From Arthrobacter sp. Soil762 (lineage in GTDB: Bacteria; Actinomycetota; Actinomycetes; Actinomycetales; Micrococcaceae): a stretch of DNA of 64,000 nt. This document shows, in pieces, positions 17,363-25,001 of the stretch (the stretch's first letter is position 1; each line of letters starts with the position of its first letter). The DNA lies in contig NZ_LMSG01000020.1 of the NCBI RefSeq assembly GCF_001428335.1, positions 202,078-266,077 on the forward strand, written 5' to 3'. Position numbers and translations under genes: made by a program. Below the pieces are notes generated by a model, which saw nothing but the letters and a program-made list of their open reading frames with translations, searched no databases and was not told the origin of the DNA.

Positions 17363-18246
17363 GCCCTGGCCCCGCCCATACCGGACCCCAACACAACGGC
17401 GCCCGGCTCCGCAGCGCTCTTGACGCGGCCCGCACCGAGCGGCACTACGTGCGGACGGCCCTCCGAAGGTTCACGGATGACATCGGCCCGAAGGCCGAAG
17501 ACATCCCAGAGGAGCTCCGGTGTGACGACATCCGACGGCGGCCCCTCAGCAACGATCCGGCCATCCCGCATCGCGATGACCACGTCCGAGTACCGCGCTG
17601 CAAGGGAAATGTCGTGGAGCACCATGACGACCGTGCGCCCCGTGTCCTGATTCAGCCCCCGCACGAGCTCAAGGACGTCCACCTGGTGGGCGAGGTCGAG
17701 GTAGGTGGTTGGCTCATCGAGGAGCATGAGCTCTGTCTCCTGGGCGAGAATCATCGAGATCCATGCGCGCTGGCGCTGCCCGCCTGAGAGGTCCTCCAGC
17801 GGGGTCGCCGCGAGGTCGGCGATGTCAGTCGCCGCCAGCGCGTCCACAATGGCGCCTTCATCACTGCGGGAGAACTGCTGGTACCAGCGCTGCCTTGGAT
17901 GGCGCCCCCGTGCAACGAGTTCGCCCACGGTGAGTCCGCTCGGCGCGCGGGGTGTCTGGGGGAGGATACTCATCCGCTGCGCTATGGCCCGCGACGACAT
18001 CGCCGCGACATCGCCACCGTCGAGCGCCACGCTCCCCGCCTGGGGGCGCAGGAGCCGTCCGAGCCCGCGCAGGAGCGTCGATTTTCCGCAGCCGTTGGGC
18101 CCGATGATTGATGTCACGGTGCCGCGGGCGAACGCGACGTCGAGGCCTGGTATGACGGTCCGCCCGTCGAATCCCAGGGTGAGGCCGTGTGCGGCGAGGT
18201 GTGCGGCGTCGTCGTCCGCTGCCGTGGTTCCGGGCGCGGTGTTCAT
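17359..18246 (-). CDS. Iron-siderophore ABC transporter ATPase (FecE/FepC-like)
   Basis: ATPase of 295 residues that powers uptake of ferric siderophore. Walker A is GPNGCGKSTLL (about residue 48), the signature is LSGGQRQRA (about 150), Walker B is LMLLDEPTTYLD, and the switch histidine is in VLHDISLAARYSD. The frame is open far upstream, but the ATG at 18246 overlaps the permease stop by 4 bases and gives a normal N-terminus. Together with the two permeases it forms a FecCDE-type unit. Confidence 0.93.
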   Translation of the reverse strand: MNTAPGTTAADDDAAHLAAHGLTLGFDGRTVIPGLDVAFARGTVTSIIGPNGCGKSTLLRGLGRLLRPQAGSVALDGGDVAAMSSRAIAQRMSILPQTPRAPSGLTVGELVARGRHPRQRWYQQFSRSDEGAIVDALAATDIADLAATPLEDLSGGQRQRAWISMILAQETELMLLDEPTTYLDLAHQVDVLELVRGLNQDTGRTVVMVLHDISLAARYSDVVIAMRDGRIVAEGPPSDVVTPELLWDVFGLRADVIREPSEGRPHVVPLGAGRVKSAAEPGAVVLGSGMGGARA

Positions 18247-19337
18247 GGGGTTCTCCTCTGGCTGCGGAACACAAGGGCAATAAGGACAGGGGCGCCGAGC
18301 ACGGTCGTGAAGACTCCGACGGGAAGGGCGTGCGGCAGAAGGAACCCCGCCACGAGGTCGCTCAGCACCACGAAGGCGGCGCCGAGCAGGGCGGTGAGCC
18401 CGGGCGAGGGCACGACCGTCCGCCCCGCGAAGCGGGCCGCGAGCGGGCACAGGAGCGCGACGAAGGCAACGGGCCCGGCGAGTACGGTTCCGACGGCCGC
18501 AAGGAGAACGGCGAGCACCAGGAGCAGCGGCCGGCTTCGCCCCAGCGGGAGGCCGAGGCTGCGGGCGGTGTCGTCGTCGAACGCGCTGATGAGGAGCCAC
18601 CGGCCGCATGCCCCGGCCACGGCGAGGAGCGGCACCGATGCGAGGAGTGCAGGTACTACGGCTCCCCAGTCCTTGCCGTTGAGCGAGCCCATCATCCAGG
18701 TGAGCGCCTGGGAGGCATTTGTCACGTCCCCCAGGGTGAGGAGCCATGTGGTGATACTGGACGCGAGGCCGGCGGCGCCAAGGCCGACGAGCACGAGGCG
18801 CATGCTGTCGAAGCCCTGCTGGGCGCGCCGGTAGGTGAGCAGGAACACCGCGGTTCCGGTGCCGAGGGCCCCCACCGCAGCCGCGACGGGCATGCCGATT
18901 GCGGCGGCCAAGCCGCTGGCACCGCCGTGCCCTGCCCCGGCCAGCACGAGGACCGCGACCGCTCCGGTGGACGCGCCGGCGGTCACCCCAAGGACCTCGG
19001 GTGTCGCGAGCGGGTTGCGCGCGACAGTTTGGGTGAGGCCGCCTGCGACGGCGAGGCATGCCCCGGCAACGGCGCCCGCTATGGTTCGCGGGAGCCGGAA
19101 TTCAAGCACGGTCAGCCTGACCGACCGCGGCAGCGCGGGATCATCCAGGAAGGCTGCAATCACCTGCGAGAGCTCCACCGGCCGTCCCGCCAACATGAGA
19201 TGACCCGCAACGGCTGCGAGCAGGAGCACCAGCGCCGCGAGGCTGAGCCATGCGATGCGCGGCAGGAGCACGAGGGACGCCGTCCGCACGCGGATCACGC
19301 GGGACCCCGGAGCGAGGAGTCCGGGCGCCCCGCTCAA
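18243..19337 (-). CDS. FecCD-family iron-siderophore permease
   Basis: Membrane permease of 364 residues with about nine or ten hydrophobic segments. FecCD signatures are visible: RLPRTIAGAVAGACLAVAG, QTVARNPLATPEVLGVTAGAS, WMMGSLNGKDW, LGLPLGRSRPLLL and GPVAFVALLCPLAARF. It follows the other permease with a 4-base overlap and precedes the ATPase with a 4-base overlap. The pair would form the transmembrane channel of the importer. Confidence 0.92.
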   Translation of the reverse strand: MSGAPGLLAPGSRVIRVRTASLVLLPRIAWLSLAALVLLLAAVAGHLMLAGRPVELSQVIAAFLDDPALPRSVRLTVLEFRLPRTIAGAVAGACLAVAGGLTQTVARNPLATPEVLGVTAGASTGAVAVLVLAGAGHGGASGLAAAIGMPVAAAVGALGTGTAVFLLTYRRAQQGFDSMRLVLVGLGAAGLASSITTWLLTLGDVTNASQALTWMMGSLNGKDWGAVVPALLASVPLLAVAGACGRWLLISAFDDDTARSLGLPLGRSRPLLLVLAVLLAAVGTVLAGPVAFVALLCPLAARFAGRTVVPSPGLTALLGAAFVVLSDLVAGFLLPHALPVGVFTTVLGAPVLIALVFRSQRRTP

Positions 19338-20368
19338 AGGGTCACCAGCCGACGGCGGCGGGCCAGATAGATGAAGAACGGCGCGCCGACGACGGCGAGG
19401 ACGACGCCGACCGGCAATTCGCCCGGGCGTGCGATGACGCGCCCGGCGGTGTCGGTGAGGAGAAGGAGCGAGGCCCCGAACAGCGCGCTCCCGGGGATCT
19501 GCCAGCGGTAGTCTGCTCCGACGAGGCCGCGGACCGCGTGCGGGACGAGGAGGCCCGCGAACGCGAGCGGGCCCGCGAGAGTTACGGAAGCCGCCGCGAG
19601 AACGGCGAGCGCCGCGAGACCGAGGATGCGTGCCCGGGCCACCGAGACACCCAGCGAGCGGGCGGTGTCGTCGCCGAGAGCGAGGGCGTTCAGCGGGCCG
19701 ATGTTGGCCACTGCGAGTACGAGGCCAACGATGATGAGCGGCACGAGCTGCGGCAGCAGGGCACCGCGGGCCGCCACCGATCCCAATTGCCAGAAACGGA
19801 GAGTGTCAAGCGCCGCGTCACTGCTGAGGACGATGAGCGAGACAACGCCTCCGGCAAGCGCCGAGACCGCGGCCCCCGCGAGGACGAGGGTGAGCGGAGT
19901 TGCACCATGGCGGGTTGCCGAGCCGACGGTGACAACCAGTGCGCACGCAATGACGGCGCCGGCGAAGGCCAGCCCGGCCTGGGCGTAGGTGCCCGTTCCG
20001 GAGCCGTCGGGGAGCAGCGATCCGGCGACGATGGCGAGGGCGGCTCCCGGATAGATGCCGAGCAGGCCGGGGTCCGCGATGGGGTTGCGCGTCTGGCCCT
20101 GTGCCAGGCAACCAGCCACCCCCACGCAGGCGCCGACGGCGAGTGCATTGAGCGTGCGCGGCCACCGGAGCTCACGGATAGCAATGTCGGCGACCGAACC
20201 GTCGGGGACAAAGACGGCATGAACCAGCTCCTCGAAACTTGTGGGGCGGCCCCCGAATGCAAGGCTCAATGCCAGGGAGCCCACGACCACAAGAACGCCC
20301 AGGACAAACCCGGCCACAGGCGCCTTGCCGGCCCCTGGGGCCCGCAAGGCAGAGACGTTTACAGACAC
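19334..20368 (-). CDS. FecCD-family iron-siderophore permease
   Basis: First gene of the import operon, 344 residues, with about ten membrane segments. FecCD signatures: RELRWPRTLNALAVGACVGVAG, AQGQTRNPIADPGLLGIYPGAAL, LGDDTARSLGVSVARAR and GPLAFAGLLVPHAVRGL. Its promoter must lie in the 146-base gap to the divergent binding-protein gene, which contains an iron box at 20443-20461. One box could therefore control both transcripts. Confidence 0.92.
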   Translation of the reverse strand: MSVNVSALRAPGAGKAPVAGFVLGVLVVVGSLALSLAFGGRPTSFEELVHAVFVPDGSVADIAIRELRWPRTLNALAVGACVGVAGCLAQGQTRNPIADPGLLGIYPGAALAIVAGSLLPDGSGTGTYAQAGLAFAGAVIACALVVTVGSATRHGATPLTLVLAGAAVSALAGGVVSLIVLSSDAALDTLRFWQLGSVAARGALLPQLVPLIIVGLVLAVANIGPLNALALGDDTARSLGVSVARARILGLAALAVLAAASVTLAGPLAFAGLLVPHAVRGLVGADYRWQIPGSALFGASLLLLTDTAGRVIARPGELPVGVVLAVVGAPFFIYLARRRRLVTL

Positions 20369-20442
20369 AAGATCCTCAAACTACGTAATTACGGCAGACA
20401 AATTATGCGTATTTCAAACACGCCCGGTACAGTCTACGGCAG

Positions 20443-20461
20443 TGAGGCAAGGCTTGCCTTA
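20443..20461. promoter_or_regulatory. Iron box between importer permease and binding-protein genes
   Basis: TGAGGCAAGGCTTGCCTTA matches 13 of 19 positions of the DtxR/IdeR consensus. It has a perfect 7+1+7 palindromic core (AGGCAAG G CTTGCCT). A TACAGT hexamer at 20428-20433 could be the -10 element of the binding-protein promoter, placing the box near the transcription start. Confidence 0.7.
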
Positions 20462-20514
20462 CACGGCCAGGACTGGCCCCCCACACGCACCTGTTACCGG
20501 CTTGAAGGACATCC

Positions 20515-21531
20515 ATGAAACGTCTCCGATTCACCCGCTCAGCGGTTGCCGCCGCGGCCACCGCCAGCCTCCTTGCGCTCACCGCATGTGGGGGCCAGAC
20601 TGCCGCTGCACCAGCTGCGCCGTCTGCGACGAGCACAGTTGACGCGCAGTTCCCCAAGAGCATCGAGCACGCGCTCGGAACGGCCGAACTGACGTCCGTG
20701 CCGAAGCGCATCGTAACGCTCGACCCGAGCTACACCGATGCCGCCCTCGCGCTCGGCGCCGACGTCGCCGGTTACGTGATCTACCGCAAGGGCGACGCAG
20801 CCTTCCCGTCCTACCTCGGAGACGTGAGCGCCCAGACCAAGGGCGCCGCGAATCTTGGCTCCCTCGCCGAACCGAGCCTTGACAAGATCCTCGAGGCGCA
20901 GCCGGACCTCATCATCTCGGCGAAAGTACGCCACGAGGCGCTCTACCCTCAGCTTGCGAAGATCGCCCCCACCATCATGTCCGTCTCTACCGGCCCGACG
21001 TGGAAGCAGAACATCGTGATGCTGGGCGATGCCCTCGGCAAGAAGGACAAGGCCGAGCAGATCATCCAGGAGTACAAGGACCGCGCCAAGAAGGTCGGTG
21101 AGGCGATCCTCGCCAAGAACCCAGGGCTTACGTACTCCTACGTCCGCTTCGCGGGCGAGGACACGGCGCGCCTTTACTCGAGCACGTCCTTCTTCGGCGA
21201 GATCATGACCGACGCCGGCATCCCGCGCCCCGCCGGGCAGCCGGACTCCACGGAGAAGATCTTCGTGCCGCTCTCGCAGGAGCAGCTCCCGGCCGCTGAG
21301 GCGGGCCTCATCATCACGTCCGCGTTCGGCCAGAACTCCGGCGAGGGAGAGAAGTCCCGCGCCCAGATGGAAAAGTTCATGGCCAACCCGCTGTGGGGCA
21401 CGCTCAAGGGCGAGGTCCTGAACGCGGATGACATGGTCTTCGCCAGCTCCGTCAGCCTGCAGGGAGCTAACGCGGTCCTCACCAAGCTCGCCGAGAAGTA
21501 CGGCGTGGACCCGCAACTGCCCAAAGCCTGA
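20515..21531 (+). CDS. Iron-siderophore substrate-binding lipoprotein (FecB-like)
   Basis: Periplasmic-binding-fold lipoprotein of 338 residues that captures ferric siderophore outside the membrane and delivers it to the FecCD/FecE importer. A signal peptide ends in the lipobox LTAC (cysteine about residue 23). The mature part has the FecB/FhuD-type opening VPKRIVTLDPSYTDAALALGADV, then EPSLDKILEAQPDLIIS. GAAGGA lies upstream of the ATG. It is divergent from the import operon, shares an iron box with it, and ends just before a strong hairpin. Confidence 0.92.
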   Translation: MKRLRFTRSAVAAAATASLLALTACGGQTAAAPAAPSATSTVDAQFPKSIEHALGTAELTSVPKRIVTLDPSYTDAALALGADVAGYVIYRKGDAAFPSYLGDVSAQTKGAANLGSLAEPSLDKILEAQPDLIISAKVRHEALYPQLAKIAPTIMSVSTGPTWKQNIVMLGDALGKKDKAEQIIQEYKDRAKKVGEAILAKNPGLTYSYVRFAGEDTARLYSSTSFFGEIMTDAGIPRPAGQPDSTEKIFVPLSQEQLPAAEAGLIITSAFGQNSGEGEKSRAQMEKFMANPLWGTLKGEVLNADDMVFASSVSLQGANAVLTKLAEKYGVDPQLPKA

Positions 21532-21548
21532 CGGCGCACTACGCCAGA

Positions 21549-21580
21549 GTGAGCGGTCGCCGTCGAGGGCGACCGCTCAC
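21549..21580 (+). terminator. Hairpin terminator after the binding-protein gene
   Basis: A perfect 13-bp stem (GTGAGCGGTCGCC and its complement) encloses a 6-base loop, starting 17 bases after the stop codon. There is no T-run, as is common for actinobacterial terminators. Confidence 0.75.
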
Positions 21581-21784
21581 CCCACGACGAAGTGGCCCCA
21601 CTCCCAGGATTCGCTCGGGGCCCGGCGCTTGCCCGCCGTTTGCTGGCCAGTCATCGCTCGTTGTGCTGGGTCCTACGGCGAGCCCTCCTGCTGCCGCCGC
21701 CGAGCGCCAGGGCCCTCGCGTGGTCACCTTCCCTGTCTGGGCGGCGGCGTCGTGCCGCCGCGGCATTCACGGCGGTGTAGACCC

Positions 21785-22021
21785 CTGTGTCCGTCGCAGA
21801 CCAAGAAGAAGGTGTCCTTCACGCCGCGGTTCTTGATGTCGGTTAGCACGCCCATCCAGAACTTTGCGCCCTCCCCGCCGGTGCCTGACCAGAGCCCGAG
21901 GATATCTTTCTCCCCGTCCAGGGTGACGCCGATGGTCGCGTAGACGGGCCGGTTGGCGACCTGCCCGTCACGGATCTTGACCACGATAGCGTCGATGAAG
22001 ATCGCGGCGTAGACCTGGCGG
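21785..22021 (-). pseudogene. IS256-family transposase fragment
   Basis: Minus-strand coding remnant of about 80 residues reading AIFIDAIVVKIRDG, ANRPVYATIGVTLDGEKD, ILGLWSGTGGEGAKFWM and KNRGVKDTFFLVCDG. This is the catalytic core of IS256 (mutator) transposases around the first acidic residue. Both ends are missing: upstream it stops abruptly at about 22021 against a Tn3-type fragment, and downstream the frame runs into unrelated sequence after VCDG. No terminal repeats of this element were seen. Confidence 0.85.
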
Positions 22022-22022
22022 T

Positions 22023-22209
22023 TTCTACCTCGACCGCACCGTCGCCACCCTGACCAGCAACGGGCGGTGACATCGACCCGGACCTCCTGCAGTTCCCCTC
22101 ACCGCTGGGCTGGGAACACATCAATCTGACCGGTGACTACACCTGGCCACGCGCCAACCGCCTCAAACCCGGGAAATACAGGCCACTACGACGCTCGGCA
22201 AGACCTTAG
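22023..22209 (+). pseudogene. C-terminal fragment of a Tn3-family transposase (TnpA), frameshifted
   Basis: The frame reads FYLDRTVATLTSNGR and then, after an extra base near 22067-22068, DIDPDLLQFPSPLGWEHINLTG and ends in KPGKYRPLR. The LGWEHINLTGDY block is the characteristic C-terminus of Tn3-family transposases. The stop codon lies within the terminal inverted repeat that follows, as is usual for these elements. Only about 62 codons remain. Confidence 0.85.
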
Positions 22210-22242
22210 CGTCGGATATTTCACCTTTTCACAAGCCACCCC
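22205..22242. repeat. Tn3-type 38-bp terminal inverted repeat
   Basis: Read on the minus strand the 38 bases begin GGGG and end GACGCTAAG, with an AT-rich middle (GAAAAGGTGAAATAT). This is the standard pattern of Tn3-family ends. It marks the outer right end of the element that supplied the TnpA fragment. No matching left end was found. Confidence 0.75.
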
Positions 22243-22403
22243 TGTCTGAGCACCAGGGCCTGCCGCAGGGCCTTCCGCGCATGGTCACGGTGCCAAAGCG
22301 TCAGGGCACACAGCTCGTCCAGGATGGTCTTCCTGGCCACACGGTCCGACCGGGCATATCGGAGGGCAGTGGTCTTCGTGACGGCCTTGCGTTCGCCCAC
22401 CAT
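22243..22403 (-). pseudogene. N-terminal fragment of a transposase/integrase gene, cut by the Tn3 end
   Basis: Minus-strand frame reading ERKAVTKTTALRYARS, DRVARKTILDELCALTLWHR and HARKALRQAL. This resembles the N-terminal helix-turn-helix region of a large integrase-type transposase. It is cut at 22242 by the Tn3-type repeat, and the frame then runs 7 codons into the repeat to a stop at 22221. Its other end abuts an ANTAR-domain fragment on the opposite strand. The assignment to a specific IS family is uncertain. Confidence 0.6.
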
Positions 22404-22632
22404 CAGCCTTATGCAGGAACGCGCCATCCGGGAAGCGGCACTGGTCAACGAGCAGCTGCAGCTGGCCTTGAACACCCGGGTGCTGATTGAGCAGGCCAAG
22501 GGCGTCATTGCCCATACCGCCGGGGTGGACATGGACGCGGCATTCAACCTGCTGTGGAACCATGCCCGCGCCAACAGCCAGAGCCTGCACATGACCGCCG
22601 GGCGCATTGTAGGCCGCAGCCTCACGTTATAA
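22404..22632 (+). pseudogene. ANTAR domain fragment (C-terminal end of an antiterminator)
   Basis: About 70 codons reading ERAIREAALVNEQLQLALNTR, VLIEQAKGVIAHTAG and MDAAFNLLWNHARANSQSL. This is a complete ANTAR RNA-binding domain, which in such proteins follows a GAF or response-receiver domain. The sensory N-terminal part is missing: upstream of about 22404 the DNA belongs to an opposite-strand transposase fragment, so any start codon in this frame lies in foreign sequence. Probably non-functional. Confidence 0.8.
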
Positions 22633-22697
22633 GGCCGGCCGTTGTAAGCCTCACGTTGAATGGCGGGCGGGCATTGCGTGCGCAGGAACGTGTTGCT

Positions 22698-22979
22698 CTA
22701 CTGCGTTGATTCACCCGGCGGGTCGCGGTTGATCATCAGCTGCTGCAGGAGTGCACGTTCGGGCTTGCCGGGGTTCTGGGCCACGCAGCGGCGCAACCGG
22801 GCCCGGGCAAGTTCCTCACCCGGAGCCGTTCCGCGGAGCACTTCATCAATGATTTCCTGTGCCTGCCACCGCAGGGATTCCCGGGCGAAACGCCGGACCT
22901 CGGCGGACGCAGCGGTACTTTCTATCCACGGGTCAGTGTCGTCGCACGGGATAAAATCGTACGTTCGCTCTGCTGACAT
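22698..22979 (-). CDS. Hypothetical protein, 93 residues
   Basis: Soluble, charged protein starting MSAERTYDFIPCDDTDPW, with mixed helical segments rich in Arg, Ala and Glu (RRFARESLRWQAQEIIDEVL). The ATG at 22979 follows AAGGAGG by 5 bases, a very good ribosome binding site, so expression is likely. No family was recognised. It is divergent from the TetR gene, and a palindromic operator-like sequence lies in the gap, so the regulator may control it. Confidence 0.7.
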   Translation of the reverse strand: MSAERTYDFIPCDDTDPWIESTAASAEVRRFARESLRWQAQEIIDEVLRGTAPGEELARARLRRCVAQNPGKPERALLQQLMINRDPPGESTQ

Positions 22980-23069
22980 CGGGGCCTCCTTGCACCAAGC
23001 TGACGGGGGCCTTTACGGGGTCCCGTCGGCGTCATAGCACTGCGTCTGGGAAAGACTTTACAGCGAGTA

Positions 23070-23079
23070 AGACCGGTCT
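23070..23079. promoter_or_regulatory. Palindrome, possible TetR operator
   Basis: AGACCGGTCT is a perfect 10-bp palindrome 31 bases before the TetR-family start, within the divergent promoter region. ACCGGT-centred palindromes are frequent TetR-family operators in actinobacteria, so autoregulation is plausible. Confidence 0.5.
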
Positions 23080-23109
23080 GTCTGCACCTTGGAGTAAACT
23101 ATTCCTACG

Positions 23110-23742
23110 ATGATTTCCGATGCAGACCACACTGCAGAACCCGCGCTGTCTCCTGCGGATTTACCAGCCGAGGCGGCAGTTCTGCCTGCCGATTCCCGGA
23201 GTCGGATCCTGGCTGTGGCTTATGAACTCTTTTCCCGCCGCGGCGTGCGGGACGTGGGTGTTAACGAACTGATCGAACGTTCCGGTGTGGCCAAGGCAAC
23301 TTTTTACCGGCACTTCCCGTCCAAGGATGCACTGGTCTTGGCGTTCCTGGAGCAGCGGGACCAGGTATGGACAGTTGATGCCATCGTTGGCCAGGCCAAA
23401 CTGCGCGGCACTACCCCTACTGAACAGCTCCTTGCCATCTTCGACGTCTTCGGCGACTGGTTCCTGCGCGACGACTTCGAGGCCTGCTCCTTCATCAACA
23501 TCCTGCTGGAAATGGGCCCGGCCCATCCGCTGGGCCAGGCCAGCATTGACTACCTGGCCAGGATCAGGGGCCATGTGCAGGCCCTCGCGGAGCAGGCCGG
23601 ACTGGATCGCCCGGAGGATTTCGCCCGGTCGTGGCACATCCTGATGAAAGGGTCCATCGTCTCAGCCACCGAAGGGGACACCCAAGCGGCCAAGCGGGCC
23701 CAACAGATGGCCAGCTGGCTGATTGAGCACCACCGCAGCTGA
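23110..23742 (+). CDS. TetR/AcrR-family transcriptional regulator
   Basis: DNA-binding repressor-type protein of 210 residues. After a 30-residue acidic leader the TetR helix-turn-helix is clear: SRILAVAYELFSRRGVRDVG, VNELIERSGVAKATFYRHFP, SKDALVLAFL (about residues 34-83). The C-terminal ligand domain has the shape of the AcrR/YxaF group (IFDVFGDWFLRDDFEACSFINILLEMG). No strong ribosome binding site is seen at the ATG. Neighbours are a divergent hypothetical gene and, farther downstream, a DHA2 exporter at 25002 that could be a target, although no matching operator was seen there. Confidence 0.9.
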   Translation: MISDADHTAEPALSPADLPAEAAVLPADSRSRILAVAYELFSRRGVRDVGVNELIERSGVAKATFYRHFPSKDALVLAFLEQRDQVWTVDAIVGQAKLRGTTPTEQLLAIFDVFGDWFLRDDFEACSFINILLEMGPAHPLGQASIDYLARIRGHVQALAEQAGLDRPEDFARSWHILMKGSIVSATEGDTQAAKRAQQMASWLIEHHRS

Positions 23743-23833
23743 CCACCCGGCGCGAACGGTCACTTAAGCCCGCTGCCCGCGAACGTTCCCTCGATGCCGA
23801 GCGCAGGATGGCAAGGAGTCAGCACGAGCTCGG

Positions 23834-24772
23834 TTAACCCGCGGGAAAGAGCGTCCCGACGACTGCCCGCGTCAGATCGTGGATCATTTCGGTGCGTTCG
23901 GCCTCGTCGGTGCTATCGGCGCCTTCGGTGAAGATCACCAGCGCATACGTTGTCCCGCCATGTTCCAAAAGGGCTGCGTCATGGAGCGCTCCTCCAAGCT
24001 GGCCGTATTTGTGATAGACGGTAATGCCGGGCCCCGAGGCAGCGGGGATAAGTTCCTCGTTGTTGGTTTCCTGCATGTACCCCAGCAACTGCGCGGTGTC
24101 ATTGGGGTTAAGCAGCTGTCCGGCGTAAAGCTTCGTCAGGACGTGGGCCACTTCCCCCGGAGTCAGCCGGTTGTCTAAGGGATCGTAGGCGATGCCAATC
24201 GAGGCTGCGTACTGGATCAGCCGCCGGTAGCCGATCCTGCCCATCAACAGGAGCCAGGAATCATTGTTGCTGCTGTTGATCATGGACTTGAGCTGGAAAG
24301 CGGCAGTGTAGTTCCCCAGCGTCTCATCGTGTCGCGCTTCACCGGCCTCCACAAGCCTGAGATAGGCCGCTGCGGTGATGAGCTTGGCTGTGCTGGCCGC
24401 AGTATAGGCCGCCGTGTCGCCAAAAGTGCGGACCGGTCCGCCCGCTGTATCCGCGACGGCCACGCCAACGCGGAAGCCGGAGACCCTGCTGATAATCCTC
24501 GCGACGCTGCCAACCTCGGCGCCTGCACCAACCGCGGCCATGGCGCCAACCTCGGCGCCTGCACCAACCGCGGCCATGGCGCCAACCGGCCCGGTCCCGG
24601 CGAAGGGGGCATTCACGGTTCCGGTGACGCCCTCAGAGCGGACCACGGCCGAAGTGACGGCAGCCAGCAAAACCATCAAAGCGGCAGCCACCGAAAGAAC
24701 CAGGGACAACGGGCTTCGGCCAGCGCCGTGGTAGTGGCGGCCTGCCGGATATGCGGGGGAGTACGCGTCCAA
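23834..24772 (-). CDS. Membrane-anchored serine hydrolase of the class A beta-lactamase fold
   Basis: Protein of 312 residues with one N-terminal transmembrane segment (about residues 22-45), then a low-complexity Ala/Gly/Val linker and a beta-lactamase-like domain. The three active-site motifs are present in modified form: STAK (S-x-x-K), SNN in place of SDN, and KYG in place of KTG. It may act on peptidoglycan rather than on beta-lactams. The start is TTG at 24772, supported by AGGAG six bases upstream. The linker contains a 36-bp tandem duplication (24510-24581). Confidence 0.8.
   Translation of the reverse strand: MDAYSPAYPAGRHYHGAGRSPLSLVLSVAAALMVLLAAVTSAVVRSEGVTGTVNAPFAGTGPVGAMAAVGAGAEVGAMAAVGAGAEVGSVARIISRVSGFRVGVAVADTAGGPVRTFGDTAAYTAASTAKLITAAAYLRLVEAGEARHDETLGNYTAAFQLKSMINSSNNDSWLLLMGRIGYRRLIQYAASIGIAYDPLDNRLTPGEVAHVLTKLYAGQLLNPNDTAQLLGYMQETNNEELIPAASGPGITVYHKYGQLGGALHDAALLEHGGTTYALVIFTEGADSTDEAERTEMIHDLTRAVVGTLFPAG
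24510..24581 (-). repeat. 36-bp tandem repeat, two copies, in the hydrolase linker
   Basis: Positions 24510-24545 and 24546-24581 are identical 36-bp units, with 6-10 bases of a further partial copy after them. On the minus strand they encode two copies of a 12-residue Gly/Ala/Val-rich unit (GAMAAVGAGAEV). Exact identity suggests a recent or slipping duplication. Confidence 0.95.
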
Positions 24773-25001
24773 CCGGGGCTCCTGCCTGACCGCTTGCGCG
24801 GTCGAACATCACTAGAGGCCCCAGCCCCGACTCATAACTAAGTGCGCTGATTAAACCACACCGGCCAGCCAAAGCGACTCAGAAAAAGCCCGTGACAAAG
24901 AAAAAACCCGTGAGCCGGAATTACTCCAGCCGGTAGAGTGTTGGAATCTGCGGCGACGACGCTCGCGCAGCACTTCATACTTACTCCCTGGGGGAACACC
25001 C

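Noticed and set aside
18189..19370. 393-codon plus-strand frame opposite the FecCD permease
   Set aside because: Antisense shadow rich in Arg, Glu and Gly; the minus strand encodes an unmistakable permease.
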